Positions 39,595-49,252 of a DNA stretch of 64,000 nt are shown in pieces. Origin of the DNA: Paraflavitalea devenefica (GTDB taxonomy: Bacteria; Bacteroidota; Bacteroidia; Chitinophagales; Chitinophagaceae); assembly GCF_011759375.1 (NCBI RefSeq), contig NZ_JAARML010000002.1, positions 806,001 through 870,000 on the forward strand, in the 5' to 3' direction. Within the stretch, counting starts at the first letter, position 1, and every line of letters begins with the position of its first letter. The translations under genes were made by a program, and so were the position numbers. The notes under the pieces are model-generated. The model was not told where the DNA came from and did not search any database. It saw only the letters and a list, made by a program, of their open reading frames with translations.

Positions 39595-40698
39595 ATGTTG
39601 AACATACGATCCAGCATAGCAGGTGTATTGCTTTGTGCGGTTAGTGTTGTAGCTGTACAGGCGCAAAAGCCCGTGCCCGATACAGTAATGCAGCGCATTT
39701 ATGCGGAAGTAAAAACGCCTTATAAGTATGGCCTGGTGCTGGCGCCGGAGAGCGATGCAAAGAAGATGGATTGTCCTACGGTGTTCCGCAAAGGCAATAA
39801 ATGGTACATGACCTATCTCGTATTTGACGGCCGGGGTTATGAAACCTGGCTGGCTGAAAGCAATGACCTGCTGCAGTGGACAACCAAAGGACGCTTGTTG
39901 TCATTTTCCGATACTACACAATGGGATGGCAACCAGAAAGCGGGTTATCCCGTCTTACAGGATTATACCTGGGGAGGCAGTTACGCCTTGCAACCGTATA
40001 AAGGCAAATACTGGATGTCGTACTTTGGCGGCCAGGAAAAAGGGTATGAAGCTGGGCTACTGTCGCTGGGCATGGCGTACACTGCCAAAACGCCCTGGAA
40101 GCCCCATGAATGGAAGCGTTTGGATAAGCCCATACTTACTTCCAAAGATGCCGATGTGCGCTGGTGGGAAAATAAAAAACAATTTAAGAGTACGGTGATC
40201 TGGGATAAACAGCAAACAACCGGTTATCCTTTTGTGATGTATTACAACGCAAATGGTGATTCTGCTGTCAACAATATTAAAACAAGGTGGTTTGAACGCA
40301 TCGGTATGGCCGTATCTAATGACATGGTACACTGGAAACGTTTTGGGGCAGAACCCGTCATGCATCACCCCGTAGGCATTACCGGCGATGCAGTGATCCA
40401 AAAGATCAATGACGTATGGGTGATGTTCTATTTTGGCGCTTTCTGGACAGGACGTAAGGATGCCTTTAACCGATTTGCGGGTTCCTATGACCTGGTACAC
40501 TGGACGGATTGGACCGGTGACGACCTCATTAATTCAACGGAGCCTTATGATGATCGTTTTGCCCATAAATCATTTGTGGTAAAACATGATGGGGTAGTGT
40601 ACCATTTTTATTGCGCGGTGAATAAGAAAGACCAGCGAGGTATTGCAGTAGCTACTTCGGTAGATAAGGGGAAGAGTTCCCTGTCATTTGTAAAGTAA
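39595..40698 (+). CDS. GH43-clan-like five-bladed propeller glycosidase
   Basis: 367 aa. A signal peptide (GVLLCAVSVVAVQAQ) precedes a beta-propeller with short blade motifs (KKMDCPTVFRKGNKWYMTYLVFDGRGYETWLAESNDLLQWT; YWMSYFGGQEKGYEAGLLSLGMAYT; WVMFYFGAFWTGRKDAFNRFAGSYDLVHWTDWTGDDL). The DCPT aspartate corresponds to the first acid of the GH43/GH32/GH130-type fold. The family number is uncertain. It lies 9 nt after GH28 and 69 nt before the GH2 gene, with a repeat in the latter gap. A role in trimming pectin side chains is inferred. Confidence 0.7.
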   Translation: MLNIRSSIAGVLLCAVSVVAVQAQKPVPDTVMQRIYAEVKTPYKYGLVLAPESDAKKMDCPTVFRKGNKWYMTYLVFDGRGYETWLAESNDLLQWTTKGRLLSFSDTTQWDGNQKAGYPVLQDYTWGGSYALQPYKGKYWMSYFGGQEKGYEAGLLSLGMAYTAKTPWKPHEWKRLDKPILTSKDADVRWWENKKQFKSTVIWDKQQTTGYPFVMYYNANGDSAVNNIKTRWFERIGMAVSNDMVHWKRFGAEPVMHHPVGITGDAVIQKINDVWVMFYFGAFWTGRKDAFNRFAGSYDLVHWTDWTGDDLINSTEPYDDRFAHKSFVVKHDGVVYHFYCAVNKKDQRGIAVATSVDKGKSSLSFVK

Positions 40699-40707
40699 TT
40701 TTAAAAG

Positions 40708-40761
40708 GCGAGTGGTGAGTGGCGAGTAGCGAGTACTTGCCACTCGCCACTTGCCACTCGC
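40708..40761. repeat. 54-bp self-complementary repeat (GAGTGGCGAGT type)
   Basis: Left arm 40708-40734 and right arm 40735-40761 are inverted copies without a loop; four positions differ, three of which can still pair as G-U in RNA. Related sequences occur at 55601-55667 and in part at 58432. It occupies the gap between two glycosidase genes of the same operon. Confidence 0.65.
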
Positions 40762-40767
40762 AATTAT

Positions 40768-43191
40768 ATGCTTCGATTGAAAAGATATATCATCTCTCTG
40801 GCGCTAAGCTTACCGCTGTTGAAATCTTACGGTCAAACACGCACAGTGATTGATTTTAACAAAGACTGGAAATTTTACCTGGGCAATGACAGTACCGCTA
40901 TTGAAGCCGGGTACAATGATACCAAATGGCGCGTGCTCACGCTGCCGCATGACTGGAGCATAGAAGGTAGTTTTGAGGAGAAGCATCCCGCCACTACGCA
41001 GGGTGGCGCCCTGCCGGGTGGTATTGGCTGGTACCGTAAAACATTCAGTCTGCCGGCAGGCTCACAAAATAAAAGGACCTTCATCGAGTTTGATGGCATC
41101 TATCGCAATAGTGAAGTATGGATCAATGGCCATTACCTGGGCAAGCGGCCCAATGGATATATCTCCTTTGGTTATGAGCTTACTCCTTACCTGCATAAGG
41201 CACCACAAAAGAATGTACTGGCAGTGAAGGTGGACAATAGCCAGCAACCCAATTCACGCTGGTACACCGGTTCAGGGATTTACAGGAACGTAAGGCTGGT
41301 GATCACCAGCCCGGTGGCCATTGAGCAATGGGGCAGTTTTGTAACTACGCCGGTCATAAAACCGGAAGTCGCTACGGTAAATATTGCCCTGTCCATTAGT
41401 AAGTCAGCCAATCAACAACAAACCGTGCGGCTGGTTACCAAAGTGCTGGATGCGGCCGGTAAGGTAGTGGCGGCACAAACTTCTGGTGATGTATTGCTGA
41501 CGGATAGCATCAACGAGGCCGCACAACAATTGCAGGTACCCATGCCGCAATTGTGGTCGGTAGACAGGCCCTACCTGTACAAGGCGGTGACCAATATTGT
41601 TCACCAGGGAAAGACCATTGATGAGTATACTACTCCCTTTGGTATCCGTTATTTTCATTTTGATGTAGACAAAGGTTTTTTCCTCAATGGAAAGCCGTTA
41701 AAGATACTGGGCGTGTGTATGCACCATGACCTGGGCGCGCTGGGTGCAGCCATCAATGTGCGGGCCATGCAAAGGCAATTGGAAATTATGAAGGCCATGG
41801 GCGCCAATGCGATCCGTACGGCACACAATCCACCGGCGCCTGAGCTGCTGGACCTTTGCGACCAGATGGGATTGCTGGTAATGGATGAGGCCTTTGATAT
41901 GTGGCGGAAGAAGAAAAACAAGTTTGACTATTATGCTGATTTTCCAGCCTGGCATCAGCGCGACCTGGAAGACCAGGTAAAACGTGACCGTAACCATCCT
42001 TCCGTTTTTATGTGGAGCATTGGCAATGAGATCCGGGAACAGTTTGACAGTACCGGTATCAGCATCACCCGTGAACTGGTGGGCGTTGTGAAAAGCCTGG
42101 ATACGACCCGGCCGGTAACGGCGGCCCTCAGTGAATGGAATCCTGCCAAGAATTTCATGTACCAGTCCGGCGCATTGGATGTGGTAGGATTGAACTATCA
42201 TCATGAAGTGTATGCCGATTTCCAAAAGCATTATCCCGGTAAGGCATTCATTGGCACGGAGAACATGTCGGCCCTTGCCACGCGCGGGCATTATGACCAG
42301 CCTTCCGATACCCTGAAATTCTGGCCGCAACGTTCGCCCATGAAATATGTAGAGGGCGGTAATCCTGATTATACCGTATCGGCGTATGACCAGGTGGCTG
42401 CCTATTGGGGCTCTACGCATGAAACCACCTGGAAGATCATTAAGAAATATGACTTTCTATCGGGCCTGTTTGTGTGGACGGGTTTTGATTACCTGGGTGA
42501 GCCGGTGCCTTATCCCTGGCCGGCCAGAAGTTCCTATTATGGTATTGTAGACCTTGCCGGTTTCCCCAAAGATGCTTATTATATGTACCAGAGTGAGTGG
42601 ACTACCAAACCGGTATTGCATGTATTCCCGCATTGGAATTGGCAGCCGGGCAGGGTAGTGGATGTATGGGCTTATTATAACCAGGCCGATGAAGTGGAGT
42701 TGTTCCTGAATGGCCGTTCATTGGGCACAAAGCAGAAACAGGGCGATGAACTACATGTAATGTGGCGGGTGCCTTTTGAACCCGGTACGCTGAAAGCGGT
42801 ATCCCTCAAAAACGGTAAGATAGTATTGACAAAAGAGATCAAAACAGCCGGTGCGGCTTATCGCCTCGAGTTAGTGCCCGACAGGAAGATTATCCATGCT
42901 AATGGCAAAGACCTGTCTTTTATTGCCATTCGTGTGCTGGATGCAAAGGGCAGCATAGTACAGGATGCAGATCACCTGATTCGTATTAAAATTGCAGGGA
43001 AGGCTTTACTGGCAGGGATGGATAATGGCTACCAGGCAAATCCTGAATCCTTTAAAGCTGGTGCACACAAGGCTTACAACGGGTTGTGCCTTGCCATTGT
43101 GCAGGCCGGGCATACAACCGGTGATGTAAAAATAGAAGCCCTGGCCGATGGCCTGCAGGGAGCTGCTGTTACCCTCCGGATGGTCCCTTGA
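40768..43191 (+). CDS. GH2 beta-galactosidase-like enzyme with DUF4982 region
   Basis: 807 aa. Signal sequence (LALSLPLLKSYGQ), jelly-roll sugar-binding domain (WRVLTLPHDWSIEGSF...GGIGWYRKTFSLPAG...NGHYLGKRPNGYISFGYELTPYL), immunoglobulin-like domain, TIM-barrel with acid/base N420-E421 (FMWSIGNEI) and nucleophile E498 (GTENMS), then DUF4982 and a terminal Ig-like domain. It is a retaining beta-galactosidase or beta-glucuronidase. The GH28 operon context makes beta-1,4-galactan or pectin side chains plausible substrates. Followed by about 170 nt holding operator copy C. Confidence 0.85.
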   Translation: MLRLKRYIISLALSLPLLKSYGQTRTVIDFNKDWKFYLGNDSTAIEAGYNDTKWRVLTLPHDWSIEGSFEEKHPATTQGGALPGGIGWYRKTFSLPAGSQNKRTFIEFDGIYRNSEVWINGHYLGKRPNGYISFGYELTPYLHKAPQKNVLAVKVDNSQQPNSRWYTGSGIYRNVRLVITSPVAIEQWGSFVTTPVIKPEVATVNIALSISKSANQQQTVRLVTKVLDAAGKVVAAQTSGDVLLTDSINEAAQQLQVPMPQLWSVDRPYLYKAVTNIVHQGKTIDEYTTPFGIRYFHFDVDKGFFLNGKPLKILGVCMHHDLGALGAAINVRAMQRQLEIMKAMGANAIRTAHNPPAPELLDLCDQMGLLVMDEAFDMWRKKKNKFDYYADFPAWHQRDLEDQVKRDRNHPSVFMWSIGNEIREQFDSTGISITRELVGVVKSLDTTRPVTAALSEWNPAKNFMYQSGALDVVGLNYHHEVYADFQKHYPGKAFIGTENMSALATRGHYDQPSDTLKFWPQRSPMKYVEGGNPDYTVSAYDQVAAYWGSTHETTWKIIKKYDFLSGLFVWTGFDYLGEPVPYPWPARSSYYGIVDLAGFPKDAYYMYQSEWTTKPVLHVFPHWNWQPGRVVDVWAYYNQADEVELFLNGRSLGTKQKQGDELHVMWRVPFEPGTLKAVSLKNGKIVLTKEIKTAGAAYRLELVPDRKIIHANGKDLSFIAIRVLDAKGSIVQDADHLIRIKIAGKALLAGMDNGYQANPESFKAGAHKAYNGLCLAIVQAGHTTGDVKIEALADGLQGAAVTLRMVP

Positions 43192-43228
43192 AATAGCCGG
43201 TTCAGCTATAGCGGTATAGTCTGCTGAA

Positions 43229-43295
43229 TAGTAAAATATTCCATCATTATAGTGAAACCTTACATTGTTTCCGGTACACCTCGCCAGTACCTTTA
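43229..43295 (+). promoter_or_regulatory. 39-bp conserved operator plus promoter, copy C
   Basis: The block 43229-43267 has the clearest direct repeat (TAGTAAAAT, then TAGTGAAAC 21 bp further) and ends in CATTG. TTG at 43265-43267 and TACCTTTA at 43288-43295, 20 bp apart, form the promoter. It lies about 65 nt before the DUF3826 gene and drives DUF3826, SusC and SusD. Confidence 0.72.
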
Positions 43296-43360
43296 GCTTA
43301 CCTGAATGGTACAGGTATTTGGCTGATGGCCATTCGTCCTAACGATAAAAAGATTCTTGC

Positions 43361-44116
43361 ATGAAACGGTATTTGCTTGTCATCAATGTGGCTGTTGCCC
43401 ATGGGCACAGAGTGGCTGAACTTTTTTATCCTACCTATTCCCCAATCTTTAAAGCAGTCGTTATCTGTTTACTGGTTATAAATGCCGGCAGTGTACAGGC
43501 GCAACAGTCTGTTGTTGCTGAAGACACTGCTTATATCAATGCCGTGAATGAGCGGGCCAATAAAATTGCAGGTATGCTGGGCATTACCGATGCATCGAAG
43601 CTGAAACAGGTACAAGCTATTATCGCGCAACAATACCGTGCACTCAATCAGCTACATGAAAGCAGTAAAGCGGTAGTTGCCGGAATAAAGAAGTCCACGA
43701 CTTTAACAAAGGAGGCCATTGCTGAAGCGGTAAAAAAGCAAGAAGAAGAAAAAGAGGCAAAGCTGAAGCAGCAACATACTGCTTATATCGCTCTTTTAAG
43801 CAACGATCTGTCTCCTGAACAGGTAGAAAAAGTAAAAGATGGTATGACGTATCGTGTGCTCCCCATCACCTATGCCGCTTACCAGGATATGATACCCCAG
43901 CTCACGGATGCACAAAAGCAACAAATATATGCCTGGCTTACAGAAGCGCGCGACCATGCCATGGATGCAGAATCATCTGAAAAGAAACACTGGTGGTTTG
44001 GAAAATACAAAGGAAGGATTAACAACTACCTTTCATCTGAAGGATACGATCTAAAGAAAGCGAATGAGGATTGGGCGAAAAGAAGGAATGCAACAAAAAC
44101 AGGTTCACCGGGTTAG
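43361..44116 (+). CDS. DUF3826 protein
   Basis: 251 aa. The long N-terminus (MKRYLLVINVAVAHGHRVAELF...AVVICLLVINAGSVQAQ) ends in a signal peptidase-like site after residue 48. The rest is helical (YINAVNERANKIAGMLGITDASKLKQVQAIIAQQYRALNQLHESSKAV...LSPEQVEKVKDGMTY...LTDAQKQQIYAWLTEARDHAMDAESSEKKHWWFGKYKGRINNYLSSEGYDLKKANEDW), matching DUF3826, a secreted family of unknown function found in Bacteroidota pectin loci. It begins the operon driven by copy C, directly before SusC. Confidence 0.75.
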   Translation: MKRYLLVINVAVAHGHRVAELFYPTYSPIFKAVVICLLVINAGSVQAQQSVVAEDTAYINAVNERANKIAGMLGITDASKLKQVQAIIAQQYRALNQLHESSKAVVAGIKKSTTLTKEAIAEAVKKQEEEKEAKLKQQHTAYIALLSNDLSPEQVEKVKDGMTYRVLPITYAAYQDMIPQLTDAQKQQIYAWLTEARDHAMDAESSEKKHWWFGKYKGRINNYLSSEGYDLKKANEDWAKRRNATKTGSPG

Positions 44117-44174
44117 AAAAATTCACGTACTACGCTAACGATTGTAATTTTATACTTAATAAAAAGTGTGTCAT

Positions 44175-47100
44175 ATGCCCCAACAACTAACGAAATGCGG
44201 CCTGCTGCTGTTACTGCTATTTCTGAGCTGCCTGCCATTATCGGCGCAGCAAAGAACTGTCACCGGTATTGTACAAAACCAGGAAACCCACGAGCCATTA
44301 GTGGGTGTAACGGTAGGTGTAAAAGGAACTGACCGTACCACTTTAACCAATGAAAAAGGTGAGTTTTCCATAGTGGTTTCGGGAAATGAAAGCGTAGTGA
44401 AGTTTACCTATATCGGAATGGCCTACCAGGAGATCATAGTAGGGGAGAAAAAAGTGCTGGACATCTCGATGGTCAAGGACAATAAACAAATGGACGATGT
44501 GGTGGTGGTAGGTTATGGCACACAAAAAAAGATACACTTAACAGGCGCTGTAGCCACCGTGGATATGAAACAGATACAGGACCTTCCGGTAGGAAGCCTG
44601 TCGGCCGCTTTAAGGGGGCAAATGCCTGGCGTATCGGTAAGCGGTGGTTATAGCAGGCCCGGTGATAATGCCACCATTACGATCCGCAATCCGATCTTTT
44701 TCTCCAAAGATGGCGGTTCTACAGAGCCATTATATGTAATAGATGATATCATCAGGACTTCTGCCGACTTTAATGTACTGGATGCTTCTGAAATAGAAAA
44801 TATCTCCATCCTGAAGGATGCCGCCGCCGCTATCTATGGCATACAAGGCGCCAATGGTGTAATTGTGGTGAGAACAAAACGGGGCAAAGCGGGTACGCCT
44901 AAAATAAATTACAGTGTATCTTATGGTGTGGCGGAAGCTACTGAATTGCCTAAGATGATGAATGGTTTCCAGCAGGCCACCTACCTGAACAATATGCTCA
45001 TGGCCGAAAAGAAATTCATTGCTGATGGAACTGACGGCTATAAGGCTGACGCTGATTGGTACTCAGATGATGAACTGGAACACTTTAAAAAGAACAGCAC
45101 CGACTGGCTGCAGGTTGCCTGGCAGCCTGCTATCACTATGCGTCATGCCTTGAACGTAAGCGGCGGATCGGACAAGGCTACTTATTTTGCCGGCGTTTCC
45201 TATACCAACCAAACGGCCAACTTTGATAATATCAATACGGATAAGTGGACCTTCAGGGCCAGCACGGACCTTAAACTGACCATGGGCCTTAAGCTGGGAT
45301 TGTCGGTAAGCGGTGATGTGTCTAAAAACAAGCGCTATTACAATAAGCAGGGCAGTGAGAGCGTGGATAATGATGTGAAAACACTGGTGGGAACACCCAT
45401 GTTCAATCCCTATTATGTAAATGGGTTACCTGTATTGTTGACCTCCGCTACGAATAGCCAGGTAGAGAATTTCCACTTTTTCGAAATACAGAAATCCAAT
45501 AATACGACTGTTGCCAGGAATACCGGCCTCAATGTGCAGGCGACCTTAAATTATGAAGTGCCTTTTGTTAAAGGTTTAAAGTTTGGTCTTAACTACAATA
45601 AGAACCTCGAAAACGCTTTCGGTAAGCAATATGGTACCAAATATGTTGTGTACCGGTTTTCAATGCTGGGCGATAAAAAGCATATTTACGGAGGTGATGT
45701 TGTCAGCGCCATTACCCTCAGCAATGGCGACCGGGTACGGATCAGCCCTTCCTATTCTGATAACTACCAGTTGAATGCTACTGCCATGTATGACCGCACA
45801 TTCGGCAAACACCAGATCTCGTTGTTTGCAGGGTATGAACAATATGAGGCAGAGACGGACCTGGTGAATGCGATGCGTGAAGGGGCTATTATTGGTGGAT
45901 TGGATAATATGAACTATGCGCTGGGAACGAATACTACAGATGAGGTACAAACTGAATTTGGCCGGCTTGCCTATATCGGCCGCATCAATTATAATTATGA
46001 CAATAAGTACCTGGCAGAGTTCACCATACGGGCCGATGCCAACGTGAACTTCGCTCCTGAATACAGGTGGGGATATTTCCCTTCCATGTCATTGGGTTGG
46101 GTGGCTTCACAGGAAGAGTTTTTCAGAAGGAATGTCAGTTTTATAGATTTCCTGAAGATAAGAGGATCCGTTGGTGCACTGGGTAGTGACAATACCAAGG
46201 GGTACCAGTACCTTACCAACTATGCTGCACAAACAGGCAGGGCGCCGATATTTGGCGGTAATGGCGACCGGGGGTATGTTATTCTTCCCAACGTATCCAT
46301 TGCCAATTATGACCTGCGCTGGGATGATGCTATCAAATACAATGCGGGTATTGACATGCAGTTTCTCAATAGCCGCTTATCTGTAACGGCAGATGCCTTC
46401 CTGGACCACCGCAAAAACCAGTTAACGACTTTAACCTCTTCTGTTTCCCTGTTGATAGGAGCCACCTTGCCTCCTGAGAATTTTTCTGAAACAAAGAGCT
46501 TTGGCTATGAGTTATCAGTAGGCTGGAAAGATAATATTAACGGCAACTGGAGCTATACTATTAATAGCTTTCTCTCCTGGAGCGATAATAAGATGATCAT
46601 TGTGGACCAGCCGGTAGGTAATGTAGGTACCTATCTCGATGCCATTGGCAGGTCCAACGATAGGGGGGTGTATGGCTTCCATTATCTTGGCATGTTCCGC
46701 TCACAGCAGCAGGTAGATGATTATCTCGCTAAGAATCCGGGTTATACCATCATGGGCGATGCGCCCAAGCCTGGCATGTTGTATTACCAGGATGTACGTG
46801 GCCCCAAGGATATTTCCGGCAAATACACCGGCCCCGACGGAAAGATCACAGAAGAAGACCAGGATTACCTGACACCTAAATCGAGCAACCATTATGGACT
46901 GGGTTTCAACTTTGGCGTCGCTTACAAATCTTTGAGCTTACAGGTAGTGAGTGGTATGTCGTGGGGCGGACAGAATGTTATGGAAAGCGCCGCTGTTAAA
47001 AAAGGTTCTGCCACTTCCAACCGGCCGGAATTCTGGAAAGATGTCTGGACGCCTGATAATCCCAATGCGGCCTATCCCAATCCTTACTATAGTAATAACT

Positions 47101-47345
47101 ACGACAGGACTTCTTCCTTCTGGTTTGTCAGTTCCTTTACCTGGCGCATCTCGAACTTTAACCTGAGCTATACGCTTCCCTCCCGCTGGGCCAATAAAGC
47201 TGGTTTTGGAAGTGTACGTGCGTTCCTGGTAGGTACCAATCCACTTAACTTATACAACCCTTATTCTTACAGGGATAACACCAGCAATTATGACACCTAT
47301 CCTGCTATCAGGACTTTCTCCCTGGGTTTAAACATTGGGTTTTAA
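44175..47345 (+). CDS. SusC-type TonB-dependent receptor of the pectin locus
   Basis: 1056 aa. The ATG at 44175 (MPQQLTKCGLLLLLLFLSCLPLSAQQ) is preferred over an in-frame GTG at 44166. Carboxypeptidase-like domain (VTGIVQNQETHEPLVGVTVGV), TonB box-like MDDVVVVGYGTQKK, plug (LSAALRGQMPGVSVSGGYSRPGDNATITIR; ILKDAAAAIYGIQGANGVIVVRTKRGK), barrel ending TFSLGLNIGF. It imports pectin oligosaccharides bound by the SusD partner encoded 18 nt downstream. Confidence 0.92.
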   Translation: MPQQLTKCGLLLLLLFLSCLPLSAQQRTVTGIVQNQETHEPLVGVTVGVKGTDRTTLTNEKGEFSIVVSGNESVVKFTYIGMAYQEIIVGEKKVLDISMVKDNKQMDDVVVVGYGTQKKIHLTGAVATVDMKQIQDLPVGSLSAALRGQMPGVSVSGGYSRPGDNATITIRNPIFFSKDGGSTEPLYVIDDIIRTSADFNVLDASEIENISILKDAAAAIYGIQGANGVIVVRTKRGKAGTPKINYSVSYGVAEATELPKMMNGFQQATYLNNMLMAEKKFIADGTDGYKADADWYSDDELEHFKKNSTDWLQVAWQPAITMRHALNVSGGSDKATYFAGVSYTNQTANFDNINTDKWTFRASTDLKLTMGLKLGLSVSGDVSKNKRYYNKQGSESVDNDVKTLVGTPMFNPYYVNGLPVLLTSATNSQVENFHFFEIQKSNNTTVARNTGLNVQATLNYEVPFVKGLKFGLNYNKNLENAFGKQYGTKYVVYRFSMLGDKKHIYGGDVVSAITLSNGDRVRISPSYSDNYQLNATAMYDRTFGKHQISLFAGYEQYEAETDLVNAMREGAIIGGLDNMNYALGTNTTDEVQTEFGRLAYIGRINYNYDNKYLAEFTIRADANVNFAPEYRWGYFPSMSLGWVASQEEFFRRNVSFIDFLKIRGSVGALGSDNTKGYQYLTNYAAQTGRAPIFGGNGDRGYVILPNVSIANYDLRWDDAIKYNAGIDMQFLNSRLSVTADAFLDHRKNQLTTLTSSVSLLIGATLPPENFSETKSFGYELSVGWKDNINGNWSYTINSFLSWSDNKMIIVDQPVGNVGTYLDAIGRSNDRGVYGFHYLGMFRSQQQVDDYLAKNPGYTIMGDAPKPGMLYYQDVRGPKDISGKYTGPDGKITEEDQDYLTPKSSNHYGLGFNFGVAYKSLSLQVVSGMSWGGQNVMESAAVKKGSATSNRPEFWKDVWTPDNPNAAYPNPYYSNNYDRTSSFWFVSSFTWRISNFNLSYTLPSRWANKAGFGSVRAFLVGTNPLNLYNPYSYRDNTSNYDTYPAIRTFSLGLNIGF

Positions 47346-47363
47346 TTCAAAATGATTGCAACA

Positions 47364-49211
47364 ATGAAAACGATTAATATCAATAAATACCATATAGCAG
47401 CCGGCCTTGCTGCCTTGTTTACCCTCGCTGCCTGTAACAAGGTGCTTGATAAGTATGATCTTAAGACCATTCCCGGCAGCCTGATCTATAATGATTCTGT
47501 GCTGGTAAAGATGAACGTGGATTATCTCTATGAGAACAACTTACCGGCCTGGGCAGGTAACAGCAACCTTTCAGGAAGTATTTCCGCTTCGGCCAACAGC
47601 CTGTCGGACGATACTTACGGTGAAAGCAAGTATTTTGAAGGAACCCTCACGGCTTCCGATGTGGGCGATATTGGTACTGCTTTAGCCGCCAACAACAACT
47701 ATGGAAGGATCCGCATCATCAATATGTTCATCAGGGACGTGAATGCCGGTACACTGCCCGAAGGTACCAAGAACCGTTTCAAGGCGCAGGCATTCTTTTT
47801 CAGGGCCTACCGTTATTTTGACCTGGTAAGATTGTATGGCGGCGTTCCTATCGTATTAACAGCTATGGACGCTGTAGGAGAGCAGGCTAAGCGGGACGCT
47901 TTGTTGCCCCGTAACGCTACCTCGGAATGTATTGCGCAAATTGTGCAAGACCTGGACAGCGCTATTGCTTACCTGCCTGGTAAATGGACTGCTAACGGCG
48001 ATTGGGGTCGTATTACCAGTGGTGCAGCGGCCGCTTTCAAAGGAAGGGTATTGCTGACGTATGCGAGCCCACAGTTCAATCCCGGTGACCTGGCAGACAG
48101 GTGGCAAAAGGCTTATGATGCCAACCTGCAGGCAAAGACGCTCCTCGATGCCAATAATTTTGGTTTGCATAGCTCCTATGATGGTATGTGGTTTGCGGAA
48201 GTAAATAACCCGGAGGCCATCATGATCACCGGGTACAATACATCTACCGGCGACCAGGTGAAAAAGAACAATGGTTATGACAATAGCACCCGCCCTTCCT
48301 ACCTGGGAACAGGAGGCGGTTCTAATCAGCCTACCTGGGACCTGGTGAAGGCTTATCCCATGAAAGATGGCAAGATGCCGGGAGATGCTACTTCTGCCTA
48401 TACTTACTCCGATCAGTTATTTTATAAGAACAGGGACCCGCGCTTTGACAAGACCATTGGATATAATGGTTGTACCTGGCATATTAATGCCAACGCCAAT
48501 TACAGGTTGTGGACATATTACTATAAAAATTCTCAAAACAAAGATGTAACTATAGAAAACAAAGCCTCCAATACCGGTTTCTATACCCGTAAGGCGATCA
48601 ATACTACTGTTGACATCAGCAATGTTCAGTATTCCGGCACCGATTGGATGGAGATACGTTACGCGGAAGTACTGCTGAACCTGGCGGAAAGCGCAGCAGG
48701 TATTAACAGGATCGCTGCAGCAGAAGAAGCGTATGCAGGCATGGTAGCTGTACGGAAAAGGGCCGGCCTCGAAGCCGGAGGGGGTAACTTGTATGGTCTG
48801 AAAGCAGGTATGAGCAGGGCAGAACTTTTTGATGCTATCTTATTTGAAAGAAGGATAGAGTTTACTTTTGAAGGCAAACGTTTCTGGGACCTGCGCCGTT
48901 GGCGGAAAATTGAAGCTGTGTTAAATGGCACACGCCGGCAAAAAGTAACCATTAACCTGAAAACAGGCGCCGGCATTCCTACTGCGGCAGATTTTGCCAA
49001 CCCTGCCAGTCCCAATTATCGTGATAAAGTAGACCTGGATGTGGCCTATACCAATTATTTCCAGCTTGTAACTGGTAACCTGGATACAAAATATACGATC
49101 AACTGGAAACCAGAATATTATTTCTTTGGCATTCCGCTGAATACTATGAATAACAATCCCGGTATTACCCAAACCGATACATGGGGTGGTCCTTTTGACC
49201 CATTGAAATAA
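47364..49211 (+). CDS. SusD-type glycan-binding lipoprotein of the pectin locus
   Basis: 615 aa. Lipobox AALFTLAACNKV; an earlier ATG at 47352 adds four residues and cannot be excluded. The SusD fold is shown by FKAQAFFFRAYRYFDLVRLYGGVPIVLTAMDA, IVQDLDSAIAYLP and the C-terminal EIRYAEVLLNLAESAAGINR...FEGKRFWDLRRWRK. At 615 residues it is longer than the first SusD in the window, with insertions typical of binding domains for larger glycans. Confidence 0.9.
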   Translation: MKTININKYHIAAGLAALFTLAACNKVLDKYDLKTIPGSLIYNDSVLVKMNVDYLYENNLPAWAGNSNLSGSISASANSLSDDTYGESKYFEGTLTASDVGDIGTALAANNNYGRIRIINMFIRDVNAGTLPEGTKNRFKAQAFFFRAYRYFDLVRLYGGVPIVLTAMDAVGEQAKRDALLPRNATSECIAQIVQDLDSAIAYLPGKWTANGDWGRITSGAAAAFKGRVLLTYASPQFNPGDLADRWQKAYDANLQAKTLLDANNFGLHSSYDGMWFAEVNNPEAIMITGYNTSTGDQVKKNNGYDNSTRPSYLGTGGGSNQPTWDLVKAYPMKDGKMPGDATSAYTYSDQLFYKNRDPRFDKTIGYNGCTWHINANANYRLWTYYYKNSQNKDVTIENKASNTGFYTRKAINTTVDISNVQYSGTDWMEIRYAEVLLNLAESAAGINRIAAAEEAYAGMVAVRKRAGLEAGGGNLYGLKAGMSRAELFDAILFERRIEFTFEGKRFWDLRRWRKIEAVLNGTRRQKVTINLKTGAGIPTAADFANPASPNYRDKVDLDVAYTNYFQLVTGNLDTKYTINWKPEYYFFGIPLNTMNNNPGITQTDTWGGPFDPLK

Positions 49212-49252
49212 TAACAGCGTGGATTAATCAACTGATTTAACTATAATACTCG

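Noticed and set aside
38218..39666. 482-aa leftward ORF covering the GH28 gene
   Set aside because: It lies entirely opposite a gene with intact GH28 catalytic motifs and has a composition rich in His, Tyr and Ile typical of the reverse reading of such a gene. No domain is recognisable.
41698..42420. 240-aa leftward ORF inside the GH2 gene
   Set aside because: It is opposite the conserved TIM-barrel of the GH2 enzyme and contains no motif.
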